From: Peptococcaceae bacterium BRH_c4a | GTDB lineage: Bacteria > Bacillota > Desulfotomaculia > Desulfotomaculales > Desulfocucumaceae | NCBI GenBank assembly: GCA_000961585.1 | Contig: LADN01000061.1 | Coordinates: 1-38,902 of the forward strand | Direction of reading: 5' to 3' | Length of the DNA stretch: 38,902 nucleotides | Shown: positions 1 to 10,860 of the stretch, piece after piece | How the letters are laid out: every line of letters starts with the position of its first letter | Numbering within the stretch: position 1 is the stretch's first letter | Translations under genes and position numbers: made by a program | Notes under the pieces: model-generated | Database searches by the model: none | What the model saw: only the letters and a program-made list of their open reading frames with translations | What the model was told of the DNA's origin: nothing

Positions 1-102
1 AGAACCTGTTCAATGATTAACATCATTCGGGGTGGGGAGGGTGTTTATTATTTACAGTTAACATAATATACATTATCGGAACACATATGAGTAATAAAAA
101 AA

Positions 103-396
103 CTACTCCCCTCCGCTATCATCACTGGTAACTATTTGTACCTTATCGGATTTGGTAGTTTTCTTTTTTTTGCCGTTTTTAGCATATTTAAATATTTTTT
201 CGTTATAAAGTAAAATGTCACTTATCTCAATGGCGTTAAAATCAGCCAACTCCAGACACTTAGCGCAGTTATCACAGGATTTGGCGGGATCAAGATCACA
301 AACAAAACAATCGCAACAGTTGTCACATGTTTTCTCTTCTTCGAGAATACACTTCTTTGAAATTTTTTTTAATTTAGCCGGATCGTATTTTACCAT
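103..396 (-). CDS. Small cysteine-rich protein of unknown function
   Basis: I do not recognise this 97-residue protein with certainty. Nine cysteines lie between residues 16 and 47 (16, 24, 27, 28, 30, 33, 41, 44, 47), mostly as CxxC/CxxCC pairs, which suggests metal or iron-sulfur binding or redox activity (inference). The rest is a Lys-rich N-terminus, an acidic middle and a basic then acidic, probably disordered tail. No signal peptide or membrane segment is visible. The reading frame is open 16 codons further upstream, but the ATG chosen here has an AGGATG ribosome-binding site 8 nt ahead, while the longer start has none. It lies alone in AT-rich DNA beside a phospholipase-like gene on the same strand, 230 bp away, so it is probably transcribed separately. 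Confidence 0.6.
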   Translation of the reverse strand: MVKYDPAKLKKISKKCILEEEKTCDNCCDCFVCDLDPAKSCDNCAKCLELADFNAIEISDILLYNEKIFKYAKNGKKKKTTKSDKVQIVTSDDSGGE

Positions 397-628
397 TAGT
401 ATCATCCTATTTAAAACAAAATGATGTGTAATGTATACAATCATTCTATTTTATAATTTGAAAAAAATCATCATATTATCCTTAAATGGACGGAACAAAC
501 TGCTGAAAGGACGTTTTAAATGCTTTAATGTGCAATCATGATAACTATTGCAATTATGCAAAAATTCTAAAATTTAAAAATATAAGCTTTAGTCAGCAAT
601 TATATCTAAAAAGATATTGAGTTAAATG

Positions 629-1309
629 CTAACATGACAATCCGAAGAAATGGTCAAATAAATAAGCTGTTGTTCTTTGGGCTAAAGATAAAAGTTCTTT
701 GGCTGCTCGATTATATCCCTGAATATTAAAATATGATACATCATTATAGTATTTTTGTGATGTATAGGAATTAAAATCGATTACATCAGCAATATCATTA
801 AATGTATAAAGACCACCATCTTTTATTGAAAATAAATTCCTATTAATCAAGGCCCAACTTTCAAATTTCCTGTGTCCATTAAAGGCAATACCCATGGCAT
901 GATGAGGAACACACATGTCTTGTAGAATATGTGCGGCTGCACCAAGGTAAAACATTGATTTTTGTTGTTTTTCCAGTTTCCAGTTATGTAGGGCTAATTG
1001 AAAGTAATTGCGGCATTCTGTAGTGGCAGACACCCAGGGTATGATTCCTTTGCCGCTATAGGGATCGTAATAGTGGGCAAAGCATTTCCATCCCTTGTCT
1101 GCCCAAAGGTTGCCAATGTCTATAAAATGTTTGTATTTTTCGAGAACTTTTACAATATGGATCTTATTATCATTTCTCAAAATATGAAGGGATTGATTAT
1201 TGAGAAAGAGGTGCGTTTCACCACCATTGTCTATCAGTTTTTGAATAGGTGCGCCAGCAAGAAGTACATACTTAAATGCCGGCCACAGATGTTTTTCGCA
1301 GATGCTCAA
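629..1309 (-). CDS. Zinc-dependent phospholipase C-like protein
   Basis: A 226-residue protein of the zinc-dependent phospholipase C / S1-P1 nuclease fold. The ligand pattern of the Bacillus cereus enzyme can be followed: His33 in THLF, Asp71, His79 in the AHYYDP segment, His127-x3-Asp131, His136 or His137, and His146-x3-Glu150 in GHRKFE. The Trp that is residue 1 of mature B. cereus enzyme is not obvious. No convincing secretion signal is seen; the N-terminus has a short hydrophobic stretch (residues 11-20) but no lipobox or clear cleavage site, so its location is uncertain. The start is TTG with a GGGGG stretch 7-12 nt upstream. Related proteins in clostridia cleave phospholipids, but substrate and role here are inference. 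It sits downstream of the mmc operon terminator in AT-rich DNA and is probably transcribed on its own. Confidence 0.75.
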   Translation of the reverse strand: MSICEKHLWPAFKYVLLAGAPIQKLIDNGGETHLFLNNQSLHILRNDNKIHIVKVLEKYKHFIDIGNLWADKGWKCFAHYYDPYSGKGIIPWVSATTECRNYFQLALHNWKLEKQQKSMFYLGAAAHILQDMCVPHHAMGIAFNGHRKFESWALINRNLFSIKDGGLYTFNDIADVIDFNSYTSQKYYNDVSYFNIQGYNRAAKELLSLAQRTTAYLFDHFFGLSC

Positions 1310-1374
1310 CGCCCGGAACCCCCATAATATTTGAACATACCATATTTTGTGTTAAAAAAGATTTTGTATGTATA

Positions 1375-1399
1375 TAAAAAAGCGCCCTGACGGGCGCTT
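1375..1399 (-). terminator. Rho-independent terminator of the mmc operon
   Basis: A perfect 8-bp stem (AAGCGCCC/GGGCGCTT) with a 4-nt loop is followed, on the minus strand, by a T-rich run (TTTTTTATATA). It lies about 32 nt past the stop codon of the transcarboxylase 5S-type gene and marks the end of the mmc transcript. Confidence 0.85.
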
Positions 1400-1430
1400 G
1401 AGAAGCAAGGAGCGAAATGGTGACAGCCGA

Positions 1431-2780
1431 CTAAGATTTGCTTGCTGCCAGTTTTTGCTTGAGGAATTCAGGCGCCACCTGTGGGAATAATGCTGCCGAG
1501 ACTACATCTTCAGGCTTCTGAATATAGTCTGCAACCAGTTCCCTGGCTTTGGACATTTCGGGCTCGATGAGGTCTGCCGGACGGACTGTGATGGGCGTTT
1601 CGTCGCCTATTATTTTTTTGCGCACCTCTTCGTTAACCGGGGCCGGGGGTCTTCCATAGTAACCGCGCATGTAATTTTTTACCTCGTCGGTGGCGAACAT
1701 ATAGCGTTGTCCTACAATAATATTTATGGCTGCCTGGGTTCCCACAATTTGGCTGGAAGGAGTTACCAGGGGCGGGAAGCCAAAATCTTCCCGGACTCTG
1801 GGCACTTCCGCCAGCACCTGGGGAAGTTTATCCAGGGCATTTTGCTCCTTCAACTGGTTTACAAAGTTTGAGATCATTCCGCCGGGGACCTGATAAAGCA
1901 GGACATTGGTGTCAACGCTGCTGGAGGAACTGTCAAACTGTGTGTAATTCTTTCTGACTTCCTTAATATATTCGGCAATCCTGGACAGTTTTGTGAGGTC
2001 CAGTCCTGTTTCGAAGGGACCCTGCTCCAGGGATGCCACCATGGTTTCAATGGCGGGCTGGGAGGTTTGCAGGGCAAAGGTGGAGATGGCGCAGTCCACA
2101 GCGTCCACACCTGCCTCTATGGCCTTTAAGTACGACATGGAGGCCATGCCGCTGGTATAGTGGGCGTGAAGCTGCACGGGAATATCCAGTCTTTCCTTCC
2201 ATCCTTTTATAATTTCATACGAAATATACGGTGAGAGAATCCCGGCCATATCTTTCAGGCAGATGGAATCGGCGCCGATCTCCTGAAGTTCTCTGGCCAT
2301 CTTCATATAAAAATCAAAATCATGAACAGGGCTTATGGTGTAGACCACGGTGGCCTGAACATGTCCGCCCTCTTTTTTGGCTACCCTCATGGCCTTTTCC
2401 ATGTTACGGACATCGTTTAATGCGTCAAAGATCCGGAAAATATCCATTCCGTTGGCAACGCTGTATTTTATAAACTCTTCCAGCACATCGTCGGCGTAGT
2501 GCTTGTAACCCACAACATTCTGGCTTCTGAGCAGCATCTGGGTCTTTGTCTTTTTAAAGCCCTTTTTAAGTGTTTTCAGGCGCTCCCACGGGTCTTCGTT
2601 AAGAAAACGCATGCAAGAGTCAAATGTTGCCCCTCCCCATACTTCCACCGAATGAAACCCCATGTTATCGATTTCTTCAACTATGGGGAGCATATCAGCA
2701 ATCTTCATTCTTGTGGCCAGCAGAGACTGGTGTCCGTCTCGCAAAGTTGTATCGGTAATGCCTACATGCCTTTTTGTCAT
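1431..2780 (-). CDS. Transcarboxylase 5S-type subunit (pyruvate/oxaloacetate carboxyltransferase)
   Basis: A 449-residue protein of the HMGL-like TIM-barrel family that includes transcarboxylase 5S, oxaloacetate decarboxylase alpha and pyruvate carboxylase subunit B. The N-terminal motif DTTLRDGHQSLLATR (residues 10-24) carries metal and substrate ligands. LKDMAG holds the lysine that is carbamylated in the family (Lys176), and HAH (205-207) gives two metal-ligand histidines. The protein ends after the conserved PYC-OADA region with no MKM biotin-attachment motif, so it needs a separate biotin carrier. In the pathway it moves a carboxyl group between oxaloacetate/pyruvate and carrier-bound biotin, working with the carboxyltransferase encoded at 4166-5698. 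It corresponds to mmcL of Pelotomaculum thermopropionicum by position. A GAAAGGATG ribosome-binding site precedes the ATG. It is the last gene before the operon terminator but is separated from mdh by about 420 bp of repeat DNA. Confidence 0.9.
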   Translation of the reverse strand: MTKRHVGITDTTLRDGHQSLLATRMKIADMLPIVEEIDNMGFHSVEVWGGATFDSCMRFLNEDPWERLKTLKKGFKKTKTQMLLRSQNVVGYKHYADDVLEEFIKYSVANGMDIFRIFDALNDVRNMEKAMRVAKKEGGHVQATVVYTISPVHDFDFYMKMARELQEIGADSICLKDMAGILSPYISYEIIKGWKERLDIPVQLHAHYTSGMASMSYLKAIEAGVDAVDCAISTFALQTSQPAIETMVASLEQGPFETGLDLTKLSRIAEYIKEVRKNYTQFDSSSSSVDTNVLLYQVPGGMISNFVNQLKEQNALDKLPQVLAEVPRVREDFGFPPLVTPSSQIVGTQAAINIIVGQRYMFATDEVKNYMRGYYGRPPAPVNEEVRKKIIGDETPITVRPADLIEPEMSKARELVADYIQKPEDVVSAALFPQVAPEFLKQKLAASKS

Positions 2781-2861
2781 TGGTTAACATCCTTTCGATT
2801 CTTTTAGGCTGATTTTTTATCGTTATTGTTGTGCCCTGGCTCCTCCGGGGTCACTCTGTGG

Positions 2862-3083
2862 CCGGTGGAGGGGTTTGAGTCCGATCTACTTATCCTCCGG
2901 CTGAACTGGCTCTAAGCTCGTCGCCTAACGGACTGCCGACCGCCTCCAACGCCGCATCCATGCGTCGATTCCGGCTACCGGCTGCGTCCTGCAGCCGGTT
3001 CGGCAGTCCGTACGGCTCTGTCGCCAAAAGCCAGATAACAGCCTCCGGAACATCCGCCTGGACTAAAACCCCTCCCCCTCACT
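2862..3083. repeat. Long imperfect palindrome, copy A
   Basis: Left and right arms of roughly 70-80 nt are complementary across a 60-nt apex (2940-2999). Best-paired blocks are 2929-2939 with 3000-3010 (CGGACTGCCGA/TCGGCAGTCCG), a CTGGCT/AGCCAG block, and the outer GGAGGGGTTTGAGTCC with GGACTAAAACCCCTCC. The apex holds the palindrome CGCATCCATGCG (2953-2964) and a 9-bp stem ACCGGCTGC/GCAGCCGGT with loop GTCCT. The apex matches copy B at 58 of 60 positions by eye, in the same orientation. If transcribed within the mmc mRNA it would form a very large intercistronic hairpin. Whether it acts as RNA, as a cruciform or as a mobile-element relic is unknown. Confidence 0.85.
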
Positions 3084-3114
3084 GCATGTCGCTTGAGGGT
3101 CATGCTTGCTTTTT

Positions 3115-3178
3115 CTGGATTCTGGCTTCTGGCTCCTGGATTCCGCCGTCTGCAAGACGGCACCGCCCACAAGGCGGT
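3115..3178. repeat. 7-bp tandem repeat plus double hairpin, copy A
   Basis: Four tandem heptads (CTGGATT, CTGGCTT, CTGGCTC, CTGGATT) run directly into two adjacent hairpins, GCCGTC-TGCAA-GACGGC and ACCGCC-CACAA-GGCGGT. On the plus strand the second hairpin is followed by TATTTTATT, so weak terminator activity in that direction is possible. The same block recurs at 38446-38509 with the heptads in a different order. Confidence 0.8.
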
Positions 3179-3201
3179 TATTTTATTATGTCAGGGTTTC
3201 T

Positions 3202-5698
<2,497 letters not shown>

Positions 5699-5712
5699 CT
5701 GGTACCTCCCTG

Positions 5713-6114
5713 CTATTCTCTTTCACAGAGTTCTATCAAAGTTCCGAAAGTTGATTTCGGATGTAGGAATGCAATCATGGCGCCCCCGGCTCCACGGCGA
5801 GGTTTATCGTCTATAAGCCGGACACCTTTCTCTTTTAACTCCTCAAGCTTTTCCTCAAGGTTATCTACCCTGAAGGCTATATGCTGTATTCCCTCTCCAT
5901 TTTTTTCAATATATCTGGCAATTGGCCCGTCCGGTGTAGTGGACTGCAGCAGTTCAACCTCGCTGTCCCCTGAGGGTAAAAAGGCAACCTTTACCTTCTG
6001 ATCCTCCACCACCTCGGTGTCGGTCACTTTCAGACCCAGTAAATCTTCATATAGCTTGATGGCTTCGGTAATATCCTTTACCGCTATACCTATATGGTCT
6101 ATTTTCTTTATCAC
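5713..6114 (-). CDS. mce: Methylmalonyl-CoA epimerase
   Basis: A 133-residue vicinal-oxygen-chelate protein that interconverts (2S)- and (2R)-methylmalonyl-CoA, linking the carboxyltransferase to the mutase. Two beta-alpha-beta-beta-beta modules are visible. Metal ligands expected for the family are His7 (DHIGIAV), His78 (QHIAF) and Glu128 (LIELCE), with a catalytic glutamate probably in SEVELLQ (residues 51-57). The start is GTG with a GGGGGAGGTG ribosome-binding site 10 nt upstream. It is tightly spaced between the mutase small subunit and the carboxyltransferase and corresponds to mmcH of Pelotomaculum. Confidence 0.94.
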   Translation of the reverse strand: MIKKIDHIGIAVKDITEAIKLYEDLLGLKVTDTEVVEDQKVKVAFLPSGDSEVELLQSTTPDGPIARYIEKNGEGIQHIAFRVDNLEEKLEELKEKGVRLIDDKPRRGAGGAMIAFLHPKSTFGTLIELCERE

Positions 6115-6143
6115 TTGTTAACCGCACCTCCCCCTTTTTGTTT

Positions 6144-6542
6144 TCAGCCGTTCAATTTGCCCTTGATATAATCCACAACTGATTTGGTATTGGTTCCGGG
6201 TCCGAATACTTCAACAATGCCTGCCTTTTTCAGCAGAGGAATATCCTCGTCGGGAATTACTCCTCCCCCCAGTACCCAAATATCCCCGGCATTGTTGTTT
6301 TTTAAACCTTTTACCACAGGCGGGAAAAGGTGCAGGTGGGCGCCTGAAAGGCTGCTGAGGGCAACCACATTGACATCCTCTTGAAGGGCGGCTTGAACTA
6401 TCTGTTCGGGAGTTTGCCTCAGGCCGGTATAAATAACCTCCATGCCGGCATCTCTTAATGCCTGGGCAATAACTTTGGCTCCTCTGTCATGTCCGTCCAG
6501 GCCGGGCTTTGCTACCAGCACCCGGATTGGTTTATTGTTCAT
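6144..6542 (-). CDS. Methylmalonyl-CoA mutase, cobalamin-binding subunit
   Basis: A 132-residue stand-alone B12-binding domain. It holds adenosylcobalamin for the mutase through DxHxxG (D16GHDRG21, with His18 as the lower axial cobalt ligand), SLSGAH and a GGG motif around the nucleotide tail. It pairs with the catalytic subunit at 6560-8224; in many bacteria the two are a single chain, and the split form is usual in this clostridial lineage and in archaea. Two in-frame ATG codons lie 6 nt apart. The second is chosen because AGGAGGG then sits 8 nt upstream rather than 2 nt. It corresponds to mmcG by position. Confidence 0.94.
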   Translation of the reverse strand: MNNKPIRVLVAKPGLDGHDRGAKVIAQALRDAGMEVIYTGLRQTPEQIVQAALQEDVNVVALSSLSGAHLHLFPPVVKGLKNNNAGDIWVLGGGVIPDEDIPLLKKAGIVEVFGPGTNTKSVVDYIKGKLNG

Positions 6543-6559
6543 ATTCATAACCCTCCTCT

Positions 6560-8224
6560 CTAAAAAACTATTTGCTGCTTGTATTCACCATAGACCTCAC
6601 GGAGCACGCCGCATATCTCTCCCAGGGTGGCGTAGTTTTTAACGGCCTCTATAAAATACGGCATCAGGTTGTCATTGCCCAGAGCCACCCTGCCCAGCTG
6701 GTTTAGCAATTGTCCGACCTTGTCGTTATCGCGCTGGGATTTGAGTTTGGCCAATTTTTCCACCTGGCGCTCTCCCACGGCAGGATCGACTTTAAGCAGT
6801 CCCTTTGGCCTTTCCGATTCCATAATAAATTTATTAAGGCCTATAACAACTTTTTTATGTTTCTCAATGTCGGTCTGGTAACGATAGGCGCTTTGCTGTA
6901 TTTCTTTTTGCATATACTCTATGGCCTCAGGGGCCCCGCCCATGGAATCAATCTTTTCAATGTACTCCATCGCCTTTTTCTCAATTTCATCGGTCAGGTT
7001 TTCAATCATATATGATCCGCCCAGCGGGTCAACAGTATCGGCTACCCCTATCTCATACCCTATTACCTGTTGTGTGCGCAGGGCGATAAGCACTGAGTCC
7101 TCATTGGGAAGGGCAAGGGCCTCATCCCTGGAATTTGTGTGCAGTGACTGAGTTCCCCCAAGGACGGCGCTGAGGGCCTGGAAGGCAACCCTTATTATAT
7201 TAACGTCAGGCTGCTGGGCGGTAAGTGTGCAGCCCGCCGTCTGGGTATGGAAACGAAGCATCATTGACTTGGGGCTTTTGGCTCCAAATCTTTCTTTCAT
7301 GATTTTAGCCCAGAGCCTGCGGGCGGCCCTAAACTTGGCAATCTCCTCAAGAAAATTAAGGTGGGCATTAAAGAAAAAAGATAGTCTGGGGGCGAAGTCA
7401 TCGACGTTTAACCCGGAGTCCAGGGCGGCCTGGACATAAGCGATACCGTCCGCCAGAGTGAAGGCAATCTCCTGAACCGCTGTGGACCCTGCTTCCCTTA
7501 TGTGATATCCGCTGATGCTGATGGTGTTCCAGTTGGCAATATTCTTTGCACAGTAATCGAAAATATCAGTGATTAGTCTCATGGACTGTGTAGGGGGGAA
7601 AATATAGGTACCCCGGGCTATATATTCTTTGAGAATATCATTCTGAATGGTTCCGTTAAGTTTATCCGGAGTCACTCCCTGTTTTTCAGCCACCGCAATG
7701 TACATTGCCAGAAGTATAGCGGCAGGAGAGTTTATGGTCATGGAAGTGCTGACCTTGTCCAGGGGGATCCCGTTAAAAAGTGTTTCCATGTCAATAATCG
7801 AGTCAATGGCCACTCCTACTTTGCCAACTTCACCCATGGCCAGAGGATGGTCGGAATCAAAACCTATTTGGGTGGGAAGGTCAAAGGCAACAGATAGGCC
7901 GGTTTGTCCCTGATCCAGAAGGTATCTGAAGCGTTTATTGGTTTCCTCGGCGGTGCCGAAACCGGCATACTGCCTCATGGTCCAATGACGGCCCCGATAC
8001 AGGTTGGGCTGAACCCCCCTGGTGTAGGGATATTCGCCGGGAAGGCTAAGATCTATGCCTTCGGTATTTAGATTTGACGGTGTATAAGCTGTTTCAATAT
8101 TTATTCCCGAGTCGGTAATGAATTCTTGCTGCCGTTCGGGGCGTTTTTTAATTTGCTCGTCAAGTTTCTTCTGCCAGACTGATTTTTTTTGTTTTAGAAG
8201 ATTGATTTCATTTTTATCAAACAA
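6560..8224 (-). CDS. Methylmalonyl-CoA mutase, catalytic (large) subunit
   Basis: A 554-residue TIM-barrel subunit that rearranges (R)-methylmalonyl-CoA to succinyl-CoA, using the cobalamin subunit encoded next to it. Family signatures include [22 protein letters not shown], where the substrate-contacting Tyr and Arg lie, and [11 protein letters not shown] with the catalytic His. The C-terminal [16 protein letters not shown] and [10 protein letters not shown] motifs are also present. It ends just where B12-domain fusions would continue, so it is a true split form, not a truncation. The frame is open to an ATG overlapping the end of sucD, but GGGAGGAGG lies 7 nt before a TTG nine codons in, giving the expected N-terminus MFDKNE; the TTG is chosen. 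It corresponds to mmcF. Confidence 0.95.
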   Translation of the reverse strand: MFDKNEINLLKQKKSVWQKKLDEQIKKRPERQQEFITDSGINIETAYTPSNLNTEGIDLSLPGEYPYTRGVQPNLYRGRHWTMRQYAGFGTAEETNKRFRYLLDQGQTGLSVAFDLPTQIGFDSDHPLAMGEVGKVGVAIDSIIDMETLFNGIPLDKVSTSMTINSPAAILLAMYIAVAEKQGVTPDKLNGTIQNDILKEYIARGTYIFPPTQSMRLITDIFDYCAKNIANWNTISISGYHIREAGSTAVQEIAFTLADGIAYVQAALDSGLNVDDFAPRLSFFFNAHLNFLEEIAKFRAARRLWAKIMKERFGAKSPKSMMLRFHTQTAGCTLTAQQPDVNIIRVAFQALSAVLGGTQSLHTNSRDEALALPNEDSVLIALRTQQVIGYEIGVADTVDPLGGSYMIENLTDEIEKKAMEYIEKIDSMGGAPEAIEYMQKEIQQSAYRYQTDIEKHKKVVIGLNKFIMESERPKGLLKVDPAVGERQVEKLAKLKSQRDNDKVGQLLNQLGRVALGNDNLMPYFIEAVKNYATLGEICGVLREVYGEYKQQIVF

Positions 8225-8252
8225 GAAATTTCCTCCTCCCGTTTCCATGTTT

Positions 8253-9125
8253 TTAAGCTAAATCTATTCTTTCTCTTATAAGGGACGGGACTTCAAATGG
8301 CAGCGCGGCAATAGAAGCTCCTGCCTCCTTCAGCGCCTTTACCTTTCCTTCAAAGGTGCCTTTTCCCCTCTCAATAATTGCTCCGGCGTGTCCCATTCTT
8401 TTTCCGGGAGGGGCGCTCTTCCCCGCTATGTAAGCAACTACCGGCTTGGCCATCTTCTTAATGAATTCTGATGCCTCTTCCTCCTGGTTCCCGCCTATCT
8501 CACCCACCAGAACCACTGCTTTGGTGTAAGGATCTTTATCAAATTTTTCTAATGCGTCCACGAAGGACATTCCCACCACCCGGTCTCCGCCAAGCCCGAG
8601 CACTGTTGACTGGCCAATTCCGCTGGCGGTGAGATTACCCACTATTTCATAGGTGAGGGTTCCGCTTCGGGCCACAATCCCAACCGGCCCGGGAATGAAG
8701 AACTGGTTTGGAGGAATACCCACCTTGCACTTCCCAGATGATACAATTCCGAAGGTATTTGGCCCGATTACCGTTGTTCCTTTTTGCCGGGCGAAATTAA
8801 CTATTTCCATCTCGTCGTGAAGAGGTATGTGTTCTGTGATCACCACCACCACCTTTACACCGGCTTCAATGGCTTCAAATGCCGCGTCCCTGGCAAAGGG
8901 GGCAGGTATAAAAAGGCATGAGGCGTCAACTCTCTGGTCCTCCACGGCTGCAGAGACGGTGTCATAGATCTTTAATCCGTCAAGTTCCTGTCCTCCCTTG
9001 CCGGGGGATATTCCTCCCACCACTTTGGTGCCGTAGGCCAGCATTTGCCTGGTATGGAATTTGCCCTGATTTCCAGTGGCCCCCTGAACTATAACATTGG
9101 TGTTTTCATCAATTATTATCGCCAT
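8253..9125 (-). CDS. sucD: Succinyl-CoA synthetase alpha subunit
   Basis: A 290-residue ADP/GDP-forming succinyl-CoA synthetase alpha subunit, converting succinyl-CoA to succinate with substrate-level phosphorylation, the only such step within this pathway. CoA-binding motif [12 protein letters not shown] (10-21), GPNTFGI (121-127) and the phosphohistidine His246 in KRMGHAGAI are intact, and length is normal. It follows sucC by 25 nt and its stop is 4 nt before an upstream ATG of the mutase frame, so translation is probably coupled. It corresponds to mmcE by position. Confidence 0.95.
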   Translation of the reverse strand: MAIIIDENTNVIVQGATGNQGKFHTRQMLAYGTKVVGGISPGKGGQELDGLKIYDTVSAAVEDQRVDASCLFIPAPFARDAAFEAIEAGVKVVVVITEHIPLHDEMEIVNFARQKGTTVIGPNTFGIVSSGKCKVGIPPNQFFIPGPVGIVARSGTLTYEIVGNLTASGIGQSTVLGLGGDRVVGMSFVDALEKFDKDPYTKAVVLVGEIGGNQEEEASEFIKKMAKPVVAYIAGKSAPPGKRMGHAGAIIERGKGTFEGKVKALKEAGASIAALPFEVPSLIRERIDLA

Positions 9126-9150
9126 ACAACCTACATCCTTTCCTTGGTTC

Positions 9151-10263
9151 TTAACGGGCCAGCTCCACAGCCTTGGCCGCAGCTTCGTGCATCATTTTGT
9201 AAGCCTCGAAACCATTTTCTTGCAGTATTTTCACGCCCAGCTCTTCGTTCGTTCCCACAAGGCGAATTATAACGGGAACTGGTATATCCCTTTCATTTTT
9301 CACCTGAACCAGGGCATTGGCCACATCGTCACAGCGGGTTATTCCGCCGAAAATATTAATAAGTATTACCCTGGGTTTCCTTGATAAAAGAATTTCCAGC
9401 GCCATGGCGGTTCCTTCTTTTCCGGTTCCGCCCCCGGCATCCAGGAAATTGGCCGCCTTCCCTCCGTAATGCTGGATAATATCCAGGGTTCCCATAGTGA
9501 TGCCGGCCCCATTGGCCATAACAGCTATATTCCCGTCCAGTTGCACGTATGAAAGGCCAATGGCATGGGCTTTTTGCTCTGCCTCGGTTCTTTCCTCCAC
9601 ATGGGGCACGTCCTTTTGACGGAACAAGGCCTCGTCATCGATGGTTACCTTGGCGTCGGCTGCAATTAACCTGTCGCCACTTATAACCAGCGGGTTTATC
9701 TCAACCAGTTCAGCTTCCTTTTCCTTAAAAACTTTATAAAGAAGGAGCAAAAGCCGGTTAAATTCCTTGCCAATACCTCCCGCAAGGCCCATGCGCCGGG
9801 ATATTTCCCTGGCTGCATAGGCCTGGAGGCCATGAAAAACATCTATATGGTACTTTACTATGTTTTCTTCGGGCACTTCCTCAATGTCCATTCCTCCGCT
9901 GGCCGAAGCAATTAACACAGGCTTTTTGGCGGATCCGTCGATGGTTATGGCAAGGTAAAGCTCTTTATCTATTTTTATTTTTTCTTCAACCAGCACCGAT
10001 TCCACCACCAGTCCCTGAACAGTGCCGCCAAGAATTTTTGAGGCGGCTTCTCCTGCCTGTTTCGGGGTTGAGGCAAACAGGATACCGCCACCTTTGCCCC
10101 TCTTGCCGGATAGGATTTGAGATTTGACCACCACTTCTCCGCCTATTTCCTTAGCTGCCGATACGGCTTCTTCGGGTGTGGATACCATCCTTCCCCGGGG
10201 CACATCAACCCCATAACGGGAGAAAAGATCCTTCCCCATGTACTCAAACAGCTTCAAATCCAT
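9151..10263 (-). CDS. sucC: Succinyl-CoA synthetase beta subunit
   Basis: A 370-residue ATP-grasp and ligase-CoA protein, partner of SucD. It starts with the typical KLFEYMGKDLFSRYGVDVPRG. Residues VVVKSQILSGKRGKGGGI are the nucleotide-binding lysine region. ELVEINPLVI carries the magnesium ligands. GNIAVMANGAGITMGTLDII and FLDAGGGTGKEG are C-terminal CoA-ligase motifs. AAGGAG lies 3-8 nt ahead of the ATG. The gene sits between fumarase beta and sucD with short gaps and corresponds to mmcD. Nucleotide specificity (ATP or GTP) cannot be read with confidence. Confidence 0.94.
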   Translation of the reverse strand: MDLKLFEYMGKDLFSRYGVDVPRGRMVSTPEEAVSAAKEIGGEVVVKSQILSGKRGKGGGILFASTPKQAGEAASKILGGTVQGLVVESVLVEEKIKIDKELYLAITIDGSAKKPVLIASASGGMDIEEVPEENIVKYHIDVFHGLQAYAAREISRRMGLAGGIGKEFNRLLLLLYKVFKEKEAELVEINPLVISGDRLIAADAKVTIDDEALFRQKDVPHVEERTEAEQKAHAIGLSYVQLDGNIAVMANGAGITMGTLDIIQHYGGKAANFLDAGGGTGKEGTAMALEILLSRKPRVILINIFGGITRCDDVANALVQVKNERDIPVPVIIRLVGTNEELGVKILQENGFEAYKMMHEAAAKAVELAR

Positions 10264-10285
10264 CTCTCCTTTTTATAAAACCTTT

Positions 10286-10840
10286 TTATTTTATGGCATA
10301 TATTTTAAGCCCTTCTTCGTAAAGGTCTCCTCCCAGTGAGTCATTAATCACTATGACCGGAAAATCCTCCACATAAAGTTTGCGTATGGCCTCGGGGCCC
10401 AGTTCTGGATAGGCGATTACGTCGCAACTTTTGATGCACCTGGAAATCAGTGCCGCAGCACCGCCCACGGCTGCAAAATAAACCGCTTTGTATTGTTTGA
10501 TGGCTTTTATAACCTCTGGTGTTCTCTTCCCTTTTCCGATCATGCCCTTTAATCCCAGCGCCAGCAGCCTGGGGGTATAGACATCCATCCTGCTGGCTGT
10601 TGTGGGTCCGGCTGAACCTATGATTTGTCCGGGTTTTGCCGGGGAAGGACCCACATAATAAATAATCTGGCCCTTAAGATCAATGGGAAGAGGCTTGCCC
10701 TGATCCAGCAGTTCCACCATTTTTTTGTGGGCAGTGTCTCTGCCGGTGTAGATGGCGCCGTTTAAAAGCACTTTCTGACCTATTCTCAAGTTCTCAATAA
10801 TTTCATCATTTAAGGGGGTTGTTAACTTAATTGGTGGCAA
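10286..10840 (-). CDS. Fumarate hydratase class I, beta (C-terminal) subunit
   Basis: A 184-residue C-terminal domain of the iron-sulfur class I fumarases, which hydrates fumarate to malate together with the alpha subunit upstream. Characteristic motifs are LLNGAIYTGRDTAHKK near residues 25-41, YYVGPSPAKPGQIIGSAGPTTASRMD in the middle and the lysine-rich GKGKRTPEV. Length is normal for split two-subunit fumarases. The start is TTG, preceded by GGGAGGTGA at a 7-nt distance, 20 nt after the alpha stop codon. It corresponds to mmcC. Confidence 0.93.
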   Translation of the reverse strand: MPPIKLTTPLNDEIIENLRIGQKVLLNGAIYTGRDTAHKKMVELLDQGKPLPIDLKGQIIYYVGPSPAKPGQIIGSAGPTTASRMDVYTPRLLALGLKGMIGKGKRTPEVIKAIKQYKAVYFAAVGGAAALISRCIKSCDVIAYPELGPEAIRKLYVEDFPVIVINDSLGGDLYEEGLKIYAIK

Positions 10841-10860
10841 GAAGCAGTCACCTCCCGATT

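Larger units (their letters stand above)
2781..3201. other. Non-coding gap inside the mmc operon, filled by a composite repeat
   Basis: About 420 bp separate mdh and the transcarboxylase gene, whereas all other gaps in the operon are 4-35 bp. No convincing gene is present; open frames here are by-products of the palindrome. From left to right on the plus strand it holds the leader and ribosome-binding site of the transcarboxylase gene, a GGGTCACTCTG unit, the long palindrome, TGTCGCTTGA/GGGTCATGCTT units, four CTGGNTY-type heptads and two small hairpins. Confidence 0.8.

Noticed and set aside
2862-3083. Integron attC site
   Set aside because: attC sites conserve the outer RYYYAAC/GTTRRRY boxes and vary in the centre; here the centre is conserved and the boxes are absent, and no integrase or cassette array is seen.
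2840-3178. CRISPR array
   Set aside because: The repeats are palindromic blocks and 7-bp or 11-bp tandems without regular unique spacers, and no cas genes are present.
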